From Acidobacteriota bacterium (GTDB lineage Bacteria; Acidobacteriota; Terriglobia; Terriglobales; Acidobacteriaceae): 64,000 nt of DNA. The translations under genes were made by a program, and so were the position numbers. This document shows positions 7,576 to 16,873 of the stretch, in pieces. Numbering within the stretch: the stretch's first letter is position 1; every line of letters begins with the position of its first letter. The DNA lies in the NCBI GenBank assembly GCA_021792135.1, contig JAJYVF010000002.1, positions 186,001 through 250,000 of the forward strand. The letters are read 5' to 3'. The notes under the pieces were generated by a model, which saw only the letters and a program-made list of their open reading frames with translations, ran no database searches and was not told the origin of the DNA.

Positions 7576-8831
7576 CAGCCAAAAACCTCCAGCACCCTGC
7601 CGATACCACGCGCCAGCGCATCCACCTCCGCCCGCGTGTTGTACACCGCGAACGATGCCCGCACCGTCGCCGGAATGCCGAAGCGGTCCATCACCGGCTG
7701 CGCGCAGTGGTGGCCCGTACGCACCGCAATCCCCTGCTGGTCCAGAATCGTCCCGATGTCGTGAGGATGAACGTCCTCGAGCACGAAGGACAGGACGCCC
7801 GCCTTTTCCGCCGCCGTCCCCACCAGCCGCACGCCCGGCAGCGAGCCGACGACCCGGGTCGCGTACTCCAGCAGATCGTGCTCATGTGCGCCAATCTGCT
7901 CCACGCCGATGCCGTTCATGTACTCGATTGCCGCCTTCAACCCGGCAACTCCCGCCATATCCGGCGTGCCCGCCTCGAATTTGTACGGGATGCTGTTATA
8001 AATCGTCTTTTCCCACGTCACCGAGCGGATCATGTCTCCGCCGCCCTGGTACGGAGGCATCGCCTCCAGCAGCGCCGCCTTGCCGTACAGCACTCCGATG
8101 CCCGTCGGCCCATACATCTTGTGCCCGGAAAGGGCATAGAACTCGCAGTCGAGATCCTGCACGTCGATCTGCATGTGCGGCGCCGCCTGCGCGCCATCCA
8201 CCAGCACCGGCACGCCTCTGGCATGCGCCATGGCGATCATCCGCTTCACCGGATTGACCGTCCCCAGCGCATTCGATACATGCCCGATGGCGGCAAGCTT
8301 CGTCCGCGGTCCCAGCAGCTGTTCAAACTCGTCGAGCAGCAGCTCGCCCTGATCGTTGATGGGCGCCACGCGCAGCTTCGCGCCCTTTTCCTGACAGATC
8401 ATCTGCCACGGCACGATGTTGGAGTGGTGCTCCATCGCCGTGACCAGCACTTCGTCGCCAGCGCCCACCTGGGTTCGCCCGAAGGTCTGCGCCGCCAGGT
8501 TGATGGCCTCCGTCGTGCCGCGCACAAAGACGATCTCCTTCACATGGGCCGCGTTGATGAAGCGCTGCACGGCCCGCCGGCCCACCTCGAATTCCTCCGT
8601 GGCTTTTTCGGAGAGGTAATGCACGCCCCGATGGATGTTCGCATTGCCGCTCTCGTAGTACTGCACGATCGCGTCGATCACCGCCTGTGGCTTCTGCGAG
8701 GTGGCGGCGTTATCCAGATACACCAGATCGTGCCCGCGCGCCTTCATGCGCAGAATCGGGAAATCCTCGCGGATGCGGGCTAAATCGAAGGAACCTGCTT
8801 TGCGAATCGGCACTGCGGCTACGGCGCTCAT
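7575..8831 (-). CDS. sufS: Cysteine desulfurase SufS
   Basis: From the ATG at 8831 this is a 418-residue PLP enzyme that removes sulfur from cysteine for Fe-S assembly. Visible sites are YLDNAATSQKP near the N-terminus, TEAINLAAQTFG, TAMEHHSNIVPWQ, the PLP lysine in ALSGHKMYGPTGIGVLYG, and the active Cys in VRTGHHCAQPVM. The short active-site loop and overall length place it in group II (SufS/CsdA). It overlaps sufD by four bases (ATGA). The frame is open further upstream, but that extension lies inside sufD and is not protein-like. Confidence 0.96.
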   Translation of the reverse strand: MSAVAAVPIRKAGSFDLARIREDFPILRMKARGHDLVYLDNAATSQKPQAVIDAIVQYYESGNANIHRGVHYLSEKATEEFEVGRRAVQRFINAAHVKEIVFVRGTTEAINLAAQTFGRTQVGAGDEVLVTAMEHHSNIVPWQMICQEKGAKLRVAPINDQGELLLDEFEQLLGPRTKLAAIGHVSNALGTVNPVKRMIAMAHARGVPVLVDGAQAAPHMQIDVQDLDCEFYALSGHKMYGPTGIGVLYGKAALLEAMPPYQGGGDMIRSVTWEKTIYNSIPYKFEAGTPDMAGVAGLKAAIEYMNGIGVEQIGAHEHDLLEYATRVVGSLPGVRLVGTAAEKAGVLSFVLEDVHPHDIGTILDQQGIAVRTGHHCAQPVMDRFGIPATVRASFAVYNTRAEVDALARGIGRVLEVFG

Positions 8832-10204
8832 CCAACCTCCTCCACAGCCCTCTCTGTAATGCGCGGACCCGACGGCACCCGGGGCGCCTGCTCCAGAAAC
8901 AGCAGATGCTCGCGGATCAGCCGTTCCATCAGCTCCTTCGCCACGGCAGAATGCATCCGTTCCACACACTCCTCGGCAAAGGCCAGCAGCAGCAGCTTGC
9001 GGGCCTCCGCTTCGCTCAGGCCACGCGACCGCAGATAGAAGAGCGCATTCTCCTCGATCTGCCCGATGGTCGCGCCGTGCGTGCACTTCACGTCATCGGC
9101 ATAGATTTCCAGCTGCGGCTTGGTATCGATTTGCGCATCGTCGCTCAGCAGCAGGTTGCGGTTCGTCTGCTTGGCATCGGTCTTCTGCGCATCTTTATGG
9201 ACCACAATGCGTCCGTGAAATACCCCGTGCGCCTGCTGGTCCAGGATGCCGTTGTAAAACTGCCGGCTGCCGCAGTGCGGGCTGGCATGCTCCACGTGCA
9301 TGTAATTGTCCAGATGCTGCCGCCCCGTCCCGAGAAATAAGCCGTTGATGAGGCACTCGCCGCCTTCGCCCGCCAGCACCGGATGGACATTGTTGCGCAC
9401 CAGCCCGCCGCCGAGCAGCAGCGAGTGCGAAGCCACATTCGCGCTCCGCCCCTGCTGAATGCGAAGCGTTTGCACGTTGAACGCCTTCAGGTGCTCGCGC
9501 TCGATCAGGTAATGCTGCGCCGTCGCGCTCTCCCCCGCGATCAGTTCCGTCACGGCATTCGAGAGCACCACAGACTCTCTGCCCACCGAGGCATAATCCT
9601 CAATCACGCTGACCTGGCTCTCGTCGTCCGCGACAATCAGGTTGCGCGGATGCGTCATGGCCGGCGTGCTTTCCTCGGTGGAGAGATACAGCAGATAGAC
9701 CGGTGCCTCGACCACCACGCCGCGTGCCACATGCACATACGCTCCGTCGCTGAGGAACGCCGTATTCAGCGCGCAGAAGGGATCCCGCCGGATATCGGCA
9801 TAGCGCCCCAGGTGCTGCTCCAGTTCCTGCGGATGGCTCTCCATCCGCTCCCGCAGGCTGGCGACGGTCACACCCTTCGGCAGCCTGTTGAGCTGGGACA
9901 GCTCCGGCGCAAAGCGCCCATTGACGAACACAATCTGCGCCGCCACTCCGTCCACGCGATACGGCGCGATCTCCGCCGCTGTCACCTTCGCCGCACCCGC
10001 TGGCCGGAACGTCGTCCGGGCAATCGCCGAGACATTCGTGAACCGCCAGTCCTCATCGCGCGTGGTCGGAAATCCCGTCTCGCAGAAGCGCGCAAAGGCG
10101 TCTTCGCGCAGCCGCCGCAGCCATGGCAGATTGCCTGCGCCCTTTGCCGCTTCGGAAAAGCTGTCGAGCCAGCTTTCCACGTGTTCGACCGCTGTCTCTC
10201 TCAC
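8828..10204 (-). CDS. sufD: Fe-S cluster assembly protein SufD
   Basis: This 458-residue protein is the non-catalytic partner of SufB in the SufBC2D scaffold. The right-handed beta-helix core is recognisable from repeated short strands (DESQVSVIEDYASV, ATAQHYLIEREHLKAFNVQT, RNNVHPVLAGEGGECLINGL), and the C-terminal helical SufC-binding part starts at DDVKCTHGATIGQIEENALF, with YLRSRGLSEAEARKLLLLAF. In SufD the conserved Cys of SufB is not needed, and the conserved His of this core region is covered here by YMHVEHASPHCGSRQ. Four-base overlaps with sufC upstream and sufS downstream indicate one transcript. Confidence 0.94.
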   Translation of the reverse strand: MRETAVEHVESWLDSFSEAAKGAGNLPWLRRLREDAFARFCETGFPTTRDEDWRFTNVSAIARTTFRPAGAAKVTAAEIAPYRVDGVAAQIVFVNGRFAPELSQLNRLPKGVTVASLRERMESHPQELEQHLGRYADIRRDPFCALNTAFLSDGAYVHVARGVVVEAPVYLLYLSTEESTPAMTHPRNLIVADDESQVSVIEDYASVGRESVVLSNAVTELIAGESATAQHYLIEREHLKAFNVQTLRIQQGRSANVASHSLLLGGGLVRNNVHPVLAGEGGECLINGLFLGTGRQHLDNYMHVEHASPHCGSRQFYNGILDQQAHGVFHGRIVVHKDAQKTDAKQTNRNLLLSDDAQIDTKPQLEIYADDVKCTHGATIGQIEENALFYLRSRGLSEAEARKLLLLAFAEECVERMHSAVAKELMERLIREHLLFLEQAPRVPSGPRITERAVEEVG

Positions 10205-11007
10205 GCTCGCGCTCCATCACGCCGCAGCGCAGGCGCGGCGGAGGCCCCGACTCCTGCGGTTTCCGGCTCAGCCCAGCTGTAGCCCTTCTCTTCCAGTTCC
10301 AGCGCCAGCTCCTTGCCGCCCGAGCGCACGATGCGCCCATCCACCAGCACATGCACGAAGTCCGGCACGATGTAGTTCAGCAGCCGCTGATAGTGCGTCA
10401 CCACCAGCATGGCGCGCTCCGGGTTGCGCAGCGAATTGACGCCGTTGGCCACGATGCGCAGCGCATCGATATCCAGCCCCGAATCCGTCTCATCGAGGAT
10501 GGCCAGCTTCGGCTCCAGAATCGCCATCTGCAGAATCTCGTTGCGCTTCTTCTCGCCGCCGGAGAAGCCCTCGTTCAGCGAGCGGCTCATCAGCTTGTCG
10601 TCCATCTCCAGCAGCGCCAGCTTTTCGCGAAAGAGCGGCAGGAAGTCCATCGCGTCCATCTCCTCCTGGCCGCGATACTTGCGCTGCGCATTGAGCGCCG
10701 AGCGCAGGAAATAGGTATTCCCGATGCCGGGAATCTCCACCGGATACTGGAAGGCGAGAAACACGCCTTCGCAGGCGGCTTCTTCCGGCTTCATGGCCAG
10801 CAGATCTTTGCCGTCAAGCGTAACCGAGCCATCCGTGATCTCATACGCATCGCGGCGCGCCAGCACCTGGGCCAGCGTGCTCTTCCCCGAGCCATTCGGC
10901 CCCATGATGGAGTGAACCTCGCCCGCGTTCACCGTCAGGTCGATCCCCTTGAGGATCTCGTTTCCATCCACACGCACGTGCAGATTCTTAATCTCCAGCA
11001 AACTCAT
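10201..11007 (-). CDS. sufC: Fe-S cluster assembly ATPase SufC
   Basis: This 268-residue ABC-type ATPase drives the SufBC2D scaffold. Walker A is MGPNGSGKSTLAQ near residue 36, the signature is GFSGGEKKRNEILQMA, and Walker B is LAILDETDSGLDIDALRIVA, the SufC form with the DETDSGLD stretch. The last 20 residues (GVGASAAPALRRDGARA) look like a non-conserved tail. It starts 37 bases after sufB and overlaps sufD by four bases. Confidence 0.96.
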   Translation of the reverse strand: MSLLEIKNLHVRVDGNEILKGIDLTVNAGEVHSIMGPNGSGKSTLAQVLARRDAYEITDGSVTLDGKDLLAMKPEEAACEGVFLAFQYPVEIPGIGNTYFLRSALNAQRKYRGQEEMDAMDFLPLFREKLALLEMDDKLMSRSLNEGFSGGEKKRNEILQMAILEPKLAILDETDSGLDIDALRIVANGVNSLRNPERAMLVVTHYQRLLNYIVPDFVHVLVDGRIVRSGGKELALELEEKGYSWAEPETAGVGASAAPALRRDGARA

Positions 11008-11044
11008 CCGTCCCCTCTATTCGCTAATCGCTGTTGCCTGTCCT

Positions 11045-12502
11045 TCAGCCCACGCTGCCTTCGAGGCTCACGCTCAGCAGCTTCTGCGCTTCCACCGCAA
11101 ACTCCATCGGCAGCTCGCGAAAGACCTGCTTGCAGAAACCGTTCACGATCATCGAAACCGCGTCTTCCGTCTTCAGTCCGCGCTGTTGCAGATAGAAAAG
11201 CTGATCCTCGCCGATCTTCGAAGTCGCAGCCTCATGCTCCATCCGCGCCGAGGAGTTCTTCACCTCGATGTAGGGGAAGGTATGGGCGCCGCACTTGTCG
11301 CCGATGAGCAGCGAATCGCACTGCGTGTAGTTGCGCGCGCCCTCGGCGCCCTTCAGGATCTTCACCATGCCGCGGTAGGTGTTCTGTCCGTGCCCCGCGG
11401 AGATTCCCTTCGACACGATCGTGCTCTTCGTGTTCTTCCCCAGGTGGATCATCTTCGTCCCGGTATCCGCCTGCTGATAGTTGTTGGTCAGCGCCACCGA
11501 GTAGAACTCACCCACCGAGTTATCGCCCTGCAGAATGCAGCTGGGATACTTCCACGTAATCGCTGAGCCCGTCTCCACCTGGGTCCACGAAATCTTCGAA
11601 TTCCGCCCGAGGCACTTGCCGCGCTTGGTCACGAAGTTGTAGATTCCGCCCTTGCCGTTCTTATCGCCGGGGTACCAGTTCTGCACGGTCGAGTAGCGGA
11701 TCTGCGCATTATCCAGCGCCACCAGCTCCACCACCGCCGCATGCAGCTGGTTTTCGTCGCGAACCGGCGCTGTGCAGCCTTCGAGATAGCTCACGTAGGA
11801 GCCTTCGTCGGCGATGATCAGCGTGCGCTCAAACTGCCCCGTCTCCTGCGCGTTGATGCGGAAATAGGTCGAGAGCTCCAGCGGGCAACGCACTCCCTTC
11901 GGCACGTAGACAAACGATCCATCGCTGAAGACCGCCGCGTTCAGCGCTGCATAGAAGTTGTCCGTATGCGGCACGACGGAGCCGAGGTACTTCTTCACCA
12001 GCTCCGGATGCTTCTGCACCGCCTCCGAGAAGGAGCAGAAGATGACCCCGATCTCCGCCAGCTTCTCCTTAAAGGTGGTCGCGACGCTGACGGAATCAAA
12101 AACGGCGTCCACGGCGACATTGGCCAGCAGCTTCTGCTCGGCCAGCGGAATGCCCAGCTTCTCATAGGTCCGCAGAATCTCCGGATCCAGCTCGTCGAGG
12201 CTGCTCAGCTGCTTCTTCTGCTTCGGCGCCGAGTAGTACACGATGTCCTGGTAGTCGATGGGCGCGAATCTCACATTCGCCCACCGCGGCTCGGCCTGCT
12301 TCCGCTCCTGCTGCACCCAGTACCGGTAGGCGTTCAGTCGCCACTCCAGCATGAATCCCGGCTCCTGCTTCTTCGCCGAGATCATCCGGATCACATCCTC
12401 GTCCAGCCCCTTCCGGATCCGGTCTTCCTCAATCTCGGTCACGAAGCCCCACTCGTATTCCCGGCTGGCCAGCTCGTGGACCACATTCATATCCGTGCTC
12501 AT
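11045..12502 (-). CDS. sufB: Fe-S cluster assembly protein SufB
   Basis: This 485-residue beta-helix protein is the main scaffold subunit on which the cluster is built. Family landmarks are [20 protein letters not shown] at the N-terminus, [60 protein letters not shown], and the C-terminal cysteine region [20 protein letters not shown], whose first Cys matches the invariant sulfur-accepting SufB cysteine. It is the first gene of the operon. The promoter with an IscR-like operator lies about 70-95 bases upstream of the start, so this gene is the likely direct target of Fe-S-responsive control. No Rrf2/IscR gene is adjacent. Confidence 0.97.
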   Translation of the reverse strand: MSTDMNVVHELASREYEWGFVTEIEEDRIRKGLDEDVIRMISAKKQEPGFMLEWRLNAYRYWVQQERKQAEPRWANVRFAPIDYQDIVYYSAPKQKKQLSSLDELDPEILRTYEKLGIPLAEQKLLANVAVDAVFDSVSVATTFKEKLAEIGVIFCSFSEAVQKHPELVKKYLGSVVPHTDNFYAALNAAVFSDGSFVYVPKGVRCPLELSTYFRINAQETGQFERTLIIADEGSYVSYLEGCTAPVRDENQLHAAVVELVALDNAQIRYSTVQNWYPGDKNGKGGIYNFVTKRGKCLGRNSKISWTQVETGSAITWKYPSCILQGDNSVGEFYSVALTNNYQQADTGTKMIHLGKNTKSTIVSKGISAGHGQNTYRGMVKILKGAEGARNYTQCDSLLIGDKCGAHTFPYIEVKNSSARMEHEAATSKIGEDQLFYLQQRGLKTEDAVSMIVNGFCKQVFRELPMEFAVEAQKLLSVSLEGSVG

Positions 12503-12570
12503 TCAGCTCTCCTGCGTATCTCTCAGACCGCCTCCGGACCCGCTCTCCGGCCCCGCTCCGCCACACCGGA

Positions 12571-12599
12571 AATATACGACTAAAGCAGTCCTATATCAG
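12571..12599 (-). promoter_or_regulatory. suf operon promoter
   Basis: On the minus strand, CTGATA (12599-12594, four of six matches) is followed after 17 bases by TATATT (12576-12571, five of six). The spacer is almost entirely filled by the IscR-like palindrome, a typical repressor arrangement. Transcription would start about 60 bases before the sufB ATG. Confidence 0.6.
12572..12596. promoter_or_regulatory. IscR/SufR-type (Rrf2 family) operator
   Basis: The 25-bp element has the form ATATA-N-GACT-N5-AGTC-N-TATAT, with all nine arm pairs matched. The spacing GACT-N5-AGTC flanked by AT-rich arms is that of the E. coli IscR type-1 site (ATA-N3-GACT-N5-AGTC-N3-TAT). It overlaps the spacer and -10 box of the suf promoter. 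The regulator is not encoded within this window. Confidence 0.72.
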
Positions 12600-13020
12600 A
12601 GTGTAACCCCGCGCCGCGCCGCTTTCAACCTCGGCACTCAGGAAAAATCCCTCCTTTCCCTTCGATGCCCCACCCTCCTCCACCGCTTCACCGGGCCGCA
12701 ATCCAGACCCCACCCCGTCTCCCAGGCGCCTTGCGCCCCTCCACGCCCCAAAAAGGTCGCTCGCCGTCTCCCTGGATCGCGGTTGCGGCGGTCACGCCCG
12801 AAATCGCACGAGGCAGCTATCCCCAACGGTGCCACGGTGATGGGGACGGTCCGGCGAGTACTCTGGTCTCCGCAGTCTTCATCTTGTGCCGCCTGTACCT
12901 TGTGCCCCCCGCACCTGCCTTCTCCCCGTTACCTCCGTTCCCCCGCCCCTGCCTCCCGCGTTCGCCATCACCGTAAAATCCTGCCCGCCACTGCTACACT
13001 GCCCCGCAGAATCCCTGCTC
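12600..13020. other. Divergent intergenic region between suf and comM
   Basis: Apart from the suf promoter and operator at its left edge I found no gene, strong promoter or hairpin in this C-rich stretch. The small frames present have no family features. Confidence 0.5.
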
Positions 13021-14583
13021 ATGCTCTTCAAGGCCCTCAGCGCCGCCGTCTATGGCATCGACGCCAACATCATCGACGTCGAGGTGGATTTCTCCAGCTT
13101 CAAGGCGGAACAAGAAAGCTTCTCCACCGTCGGCCTCCCCGACGCCGCTGTCCGCGAATCCCGGGATCGCGTCCGCGCCGCCATCCGCAACTCCGGCTTC
13201 GACCTCCCGCCAACCCACATCACCATCAATCTGGCCCCGGCCGACCTGAAGAAGGAAGGGTCCGGTTTCGACCTCCCCATCGCGGTCGGCATTCTCGGAG
13301 CTTACGGGGCCCTCCAGCTCCGCGATCTCACCGACTTCCTGCTCATGGGCGAACTGGGCCTCGACGGGGGGCTGCGGCCGGTTCCGGGCATGCTGCCGGT
13401 GGCCGTCGCCGCCCGGGAGCGCGGCATCAAAAACCTCCTCATCCCCAAAGCCAATGCGCGGGAGGCCGCCGTGGTCGAGGGGGTCAGCGTCTATCCCGTC
13501 AACACTCTGATCGAAGTGCGCGATCTCCTGAATCAGGCGGGCAACGGCGGCATTCACGCCCAGCCCTTCCGCGTGGAGGCCACGCAGGTGCTCGGCGAGC
13601 TGCAACACTTCGCGCTGGACTTCGCCGATGTCCGCGGCCAGCAGACCGCCAAGCGCGCCCTCGAAGTCGCCGCCGCCGGTGGCCACAACATATTAATGAT
13701 TGGCCCTCCCGGCTCGGGCAAAACCATGCTCGCCCGCCGTCTCCCGTCGATCCTCGCGCCGCTCACCTTCGACGAGGCTCTCGAAACCACCAAAATCCAC
13801 TCCGTCGCCGGCGTCCTCGATGCCGAAGCCGGCCTCGTCACCCAGCGTCCCTTCCGTGCTCCCCACCACACCATCTCCGACGCCGGCCTGATCGGAGGCG
13901 GCGTCATCCCCCGCCCCGGCGAAGTCTCGCTCGCCCACAATGGCGTCCTCTTCCTCGACGAGCTGCCCGAGTTCCCCCGCAACGTCCTCGAAGTCCTGCG
14001 CCAGCCCCTCGAAGACCGCCACGTCACCATCGCCCGCGCCTCCATGTCGCTGACCTTTCCTGCGGCTTTCATGCTGGCGGCGGCCATGAACCCCTGCCCC
14101 TGCGGCTATTTCAACGACCGCACCCGCGAGTGCCACTGCACCCCGCCACTCATCCAGCGCTACGTCGCAAAAATCTCCGGCCCCCTCCTCGACCGCATCG
14201 ACATTCACATCGAAGTCCCCGCCGTCCAGTACAAAGAACTGCGCGGAGCCGCCGCCATCGAGAATTCCGCCACCATCCGCGCCCGCGTGCTGGCCGCCCG
14301 CCAACGCCAGCGCCAGCGCTTTGCCGCCGCAAAGGAAAGGATCTTCTCCAATGCCCAGTTGGGCACCCGCCAGATCCGCGCTCACTGCGAACTGAGCGCG
14401 GACGCCGAAAAGCTCCTCGAACGCGCCATGGTTCAGCAGGGCCTCACCGCCCGCGCCCACGACCGCATCCTGAAGGTCGCTCGCACCATCGCCGACCTGG
14501 AAGGAGCCCAGCATCTCGCCGTCCCCCACATCGCCGAGGCCATCCAGTACCGCACCCTGGACCGCAGTTACTGGGCGGGATGA
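13021..14583 (+). CDS. comM: YifB/ComM family Mg-chelatase-like AAA+ ATPase
   Basis: From the ATG at 13021 ([20 protein letters not shown]) the product is 520 residues. It has the N-terminal Lon-S5-like ChlI domain ([40 protein letters not shown]), an AAA+ module with Walker [14 protein letters not shown] near residue 228 and Walker [11 protein letters not shown] near 310, a cysteine cluster [18 protein letters not shown] near 355-370, and a C-terminal ChlI helical domain ([20 protein letters not shown]). In Vibrio and Acinetobacter ComM is a hexameric helicase that drives branch migration of incoming DNA during transformation; elsewhere its role is assumed by homology. The frame is open to 12886, but that extension is Pro/Cys-rich and atypical, and this start is the family norm. 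Confidence 0.93.
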   Translation: MLFKALSAAVYGIDANIIDVEVDFSSFKAEQESFSTVGLPDAAVRESRDRVRAAIRNSGFDLPPTHITINLAPADLKKEGSGFDLPIAVGILGAYGALQLRDLTDFLLMGELGLDGGLRPVPGMLPVAVAARERGIKNLLIPKANAREAAVVEGVSVYPVNTLIEVRDLLNQAGNGGIHAQPFRVEATQVLGELQHFALDFADVRGQQTAKRALEVAAAGGHNILMIGPPGSGKTMLARRLPSILAPLTFDEALETTKIHSVAGVLDAEAGLVTQRPFRAPHHTISDAGLIGGGVIPRPGEVSLAHNGVLFLDELPEFPRNVLEVLRQPLEDRHVTIARASMSLTFPAAFMLAAAMNPCPCGYFNDRTRECHCTPPLIQRYVAKISGPLLDRIDIHIEVPAVQYKELRGAAAIENSATIRARVLAARQRQRQRFAAAKERIFSNAQLGTRQIRAHCELSADAEKLLERAMVQQGLTARAHDRILKVARTIADLEGAQHLAVPHIAEAIQYRTLDRSYWAG

Positions 14584-14944
14584 GATGCGCCTGCCCAACG
14601 CCTCTCGAATCGCGCGAGCCCTTGCTTTACTGACCTGCGGCTTCGAACAGCTTGAGGGCATCTACATCCGCGGTGGGATGGCGCTTCAGCCTGCCGCTCT
14701 GCTGGAGGTCTCACTCCAGGGGTTCTCCCCAAAAATTGTCAAGAGGAAGCCCCGCAACCCAAAGTAACGTCAGCTCATAACAAACCACTTACAAGCCAGC
14801 TTTCCCAAAGAAACCTGGCGGCTTTTCACTCAGCGCTTGGTATTCTGATTATAGAGAGCAGAAAAGAAAAAGCCGCCTCGCACGAGGCGGCTTTTCCATG
14901 TCTGCTCGAAGATCCGTTCTCACCCATCTTTCATGGAGATTCCC
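14584..14944. other. Intergenic region with a bidirectional terminator
   Basis: The stretch between comM and the next gene holds no convincing coding sequence. Its only clear element is the terminator at 14867-14895. Confidence 0.5.
14867..14895. terminator. Intrinsic terminator, bidirectional
   Basis: AGCCGCCTCG (14871-14880) pairs with CGAGGCGGCT (14883-14892), preceded by an A-run and followed by TTTT. The A/T flanks would let it work on both strands. It lies about 285 bases after comM. Confidence 0.8.
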
Positions 14945-15643
14945 ATGCCCGAGCAGCCCATCCCCGAACCCGTTCCGCTTTCTTCAGGCCCCTTCGATCC
15001 TGGCCGCGCCCAGCCCATGCCCCAGTCCAGGCCCTCTTGCCGCGCCCTCACCGTCGACGGCCACCGCTGCAAAAACAAAGTCCTCGGCGGACTCCATCTC
15101 TGCTTCTCCCACTACCGCAACCGCCGCCCTGCCCTGCCCGAGCCGCGCAGCGTCTCCGTTCCCCTCCTCGAGGACCGCTCCGCCATCCAGCTCCTCGCCA
15201 CCCAGATCCTCCACGGCCTCCTCTCCCACCGCCTCGATCCCCTCCGCGCCCGCGTAGCCCTCTCTGCCCTCCGCATCGCCGCCCTCACCGTCCCCGGTCT
15301 CGTCGTTCCGGCCCGCCCGCGGCAGAACGCCGCACCCGACGCCCCCGAGGATGCCGTCTGCCGCCTCGGCCGCGATCACGAAGACTTCATCAGTGCCGAC
15401 GGCGATCTCTCCCAGCCCTCCCTCAATCCCTCCTGCTCCGTCGCCGAGTCGGTCCACGCCGTCTGCGAGCTGCTCGATTCGCTCGCGCCCGCCAGCCGCT
15501 GCCACCCCGAATTCGAGCCCGCCGATCTGCCCACGCCCGACCCCGGCCACGATTGGGAGCGCTGTGCCTGCTTCAGCTGCAGCGACCTGCGCGAACGCAC
15601 CCGGCAGCGGGCCGACCAGCTCCGCGCCGCCACGGCGGGGTAA
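14945..15643 (+). CDS. Hypothetical protein with a short Cys/His (DUF5763-like) motif
   Basis: No function is recognised. The 232-residue product starts with a Pro-rich tail and then has SCRALTVDGHRCKNKVLGGL followed by HLCFSHYRNRRP, a C-x7-HRCKN-...-C-x2-H arrangement like the small zinc-binding DUF5763-type domains. The middle part is helical and Leu-rich (IQLLATQILHGLLSHRLDPL). A second Cys/His group, HDWERCACFSCSDLRERTRQ, is near the C-terminus. I chose the ATG at 14945 because a GGAG ribosome site sits 6 bases before it; the ATG at 14933 has none. A perfect inverted repeat covers the stop codon. The gene stands alone on its strand between a terminator and tdh. Confidence 0.72.
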   Translation: MPEQPIPEPVPLSSGPFDPGRAQPMPQSRPSCRALTVDGHRCKNKVLGGLHLCFSHYRNRRPALPEPRSVSVPLLEDRSAIQLLATQILHGLLSHRLDPLRARVALSALRIAALTVPGLVVPARPRQNAAPDAPEDAVCRLGRDHEDFISADGDLSQPSLNPSCSVAESVHAVCELLDSLAPASRCHPEFEPADLPTPDPGHDWERCACFSCSDLRERTRQRADQLRAATAG

Positions 15644-15663
15644 TACCCCCACGGTATTACCCC
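15637..15663. repeat. Perfect inverted repeat overlapping the stop codon
   Basis: GGGGTAATAC (15637-15646) and GTATTACCCC (15654-15663) form a 10-bp stem with a 7-base loop. The TAA stop at 15641-15643 is inside the left arm. It may act as an mRNA 3' hairpin or as a protein site; there is no T-run. Confidence 0.55.
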
Positions 15664-15728
15664 GCAAACCCTGCGGATGCAGGCACCTCCGTCCACCCCA
15701 CCCAAATTTTTTCCTGGGCCGCCCGGTG

Positions 15729-15767
15729 CCCACCCTCTTCGCCCGCGGTTTGTGCGGCCAGGGTGGG
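15729..15767. repeat. REP-like hairpin upstream of tdh
   Basis: CCCACCCT (15729-15736) and AGGGTGGG (15760-15767) are an 8-bp inverted repeat around a 23-base loop, and CCAGGGTGGG recurs just downstream. The composition is unlike the genes around it and looks like a dispersed intergenic palindrome. Whether it is repeated elsewhere in the genome cannot be seen here. Confidence 0.4.
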
Positions 15768-15827
15768 AAAGTCACCAGGGTGGGCGGCACGTTGCTGTAC
15801 CGTAGAACTGATACCTGAGGAGCTGCC

Positions 15828-16859
15828 ATGCAAGCACTCGTCAAGGCCCGCGCCGAGCGCGGCCTGTGGCTCGAGGATGTCCCCGAGCCCGCATACGGCA
15901 TCAACGACGTTCTCATCCGCGTCCGCAAAACCGGCATTTGCGGCACCGACGTGCACATTTATCAGTGGGACGAGTGGGCGCAGCAGACCATCCCCGTGCC
16001 CATGGCCATCGGCCACGAATTCGTGGGCGAGATCGCCGCTGTCGGCTCCAACGTCAGCGACTTCCGGGTGGGCGACCTGGTTTCCGGAGAAGGGCACGTG
16101 GTCTGCGGCCGCTGCCGCAACTGCCTTGCCGGCCGCCGCCATCTCTGTGCCCATACCTCCGGGGTGGGCGTGAACCGCCCCGGCGCCTTCGCCGAATACA
16201 TCGCCCTGCCCATAACCAACATCTGGCGCCACCACGAGGGCGTGCCGGAAGAGATCGCCGCCATCTTCGATCCCTTCGGCAACGCGGTGCACACGGCGCT
16301 GGCCTTCCCGGTGCTGGGCGAGGATGTGCTCATTACCGGAGCGGGGCCGATCGGGCTGATGGCGATCCCCATCGTTCGCCACGCCGGTGCCCGCTATGTG
16401 GTAATCACCGACCTGAATCCCTTCCGCCTGGAACTGGCGCGCAGGATGGGCGCGACGCTGGCCGTCGATCCGCGGGCAACGCCGCTCCGCGAAGTGCAGA
16501 AACAGCTGGGCATGCAGGAGGGCTTCGATGTGGGGCTGGAGATGTCGGGCAGCCAGCCGGCCTTCGTGGAGATGCTGGACAACATGTGCCACGGCGGGCG
16601 GATTGCCATGCTCGGAATTCCGGCGAAGCCCATGGAGATCGACTGGCGTAAGGTCATCTTTAATATGCTGACCATCCGCGGCATCTACGGCCGCGAGATG
16701 TACGAGACCTGGTACAAGATGTCGGTCTTCGTGACCTCGGGCGTCGATATCTCTCCCGTCATCACCCACCGCTACAGCTACCGGGACTTCCGGAAGGGAT
16801 TCGAGGCGATGATCAGCGGCCAGACGGGCAAGGTAATCCTGGACTGGACGGCGGCCTGA
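15828..16859 (+). CDS. tdh: L-threonine 3-dehydrogenase (zinc MDR family)
   Basis: This 343-residue enzyme oxidises threonine with NAD+ to 2-amino-3-ketobutyrate. Catalytic zinc ligands are visible in [17 protein letters not shown] (Cys) and [15 protein letters not shown] (His-Glu); the structural zinc site is the four-Cys lobe of [19 protein letters not shown]. The Rossmann motif is [20 protein letters not shown], followed by the NAD-selective acidic residue in [30 protein letters not shown] and [13 protein letters not shown] are specific to Tdh rather than to generic alcohol dehydrogenases. The usual partner, 2-amino-3-ketobutyrate CoA ligase (kbl), is not adjacent. A GAGGAG ribosome site precedes the ATG. 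The next gene starts 14 bases after the stop, so they may be co-transcribed. Confidence 0.92.
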   Translation: MQALVKARAERGLWLEDVPEPAYGINDVLIRVRKTGICGTDVHIYQWDEWAQQTIPVPMAIGHEFVGEIAAVGSNVSDFRVGDLVSGEGHVVCGRCRNCLAGRRHLCAHTSGVGVNRPGAFAEYIALPITNIWRHHEGVPEEIAAIFDPFGNAVHTALAFPVLGEDVLITGAGPIGLMAIPIVRHAGARYVVITDLNPFRLELARRMGATLAVDPRATPLREVQKQLGMQEGFDVGLEMSGSQPAFVEMLDNMCHGGRIAMLGIPAKPMEIDWRKVIFNMLTIRGIYGREMYETWYKMSVFVTSGVDISPVITHRYSYRDFRKGFEAMISGQTGKVILDWTAA

Positions 16860-16873
16860 GGAGGGCCCGGGAT

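Noticed and set aside
12351-14633. Long plus-strand frame overlapping comM in another phase
   Set aside because: The translation is Arg/Pro/His-rich low complexity, whereas comM in the other frame has all family motifs.
14585-14767. 60-codon frame after comM
   Set aside because: No ribosome site and no recognisable features; it lies in the intergenic stretch before a terminator.
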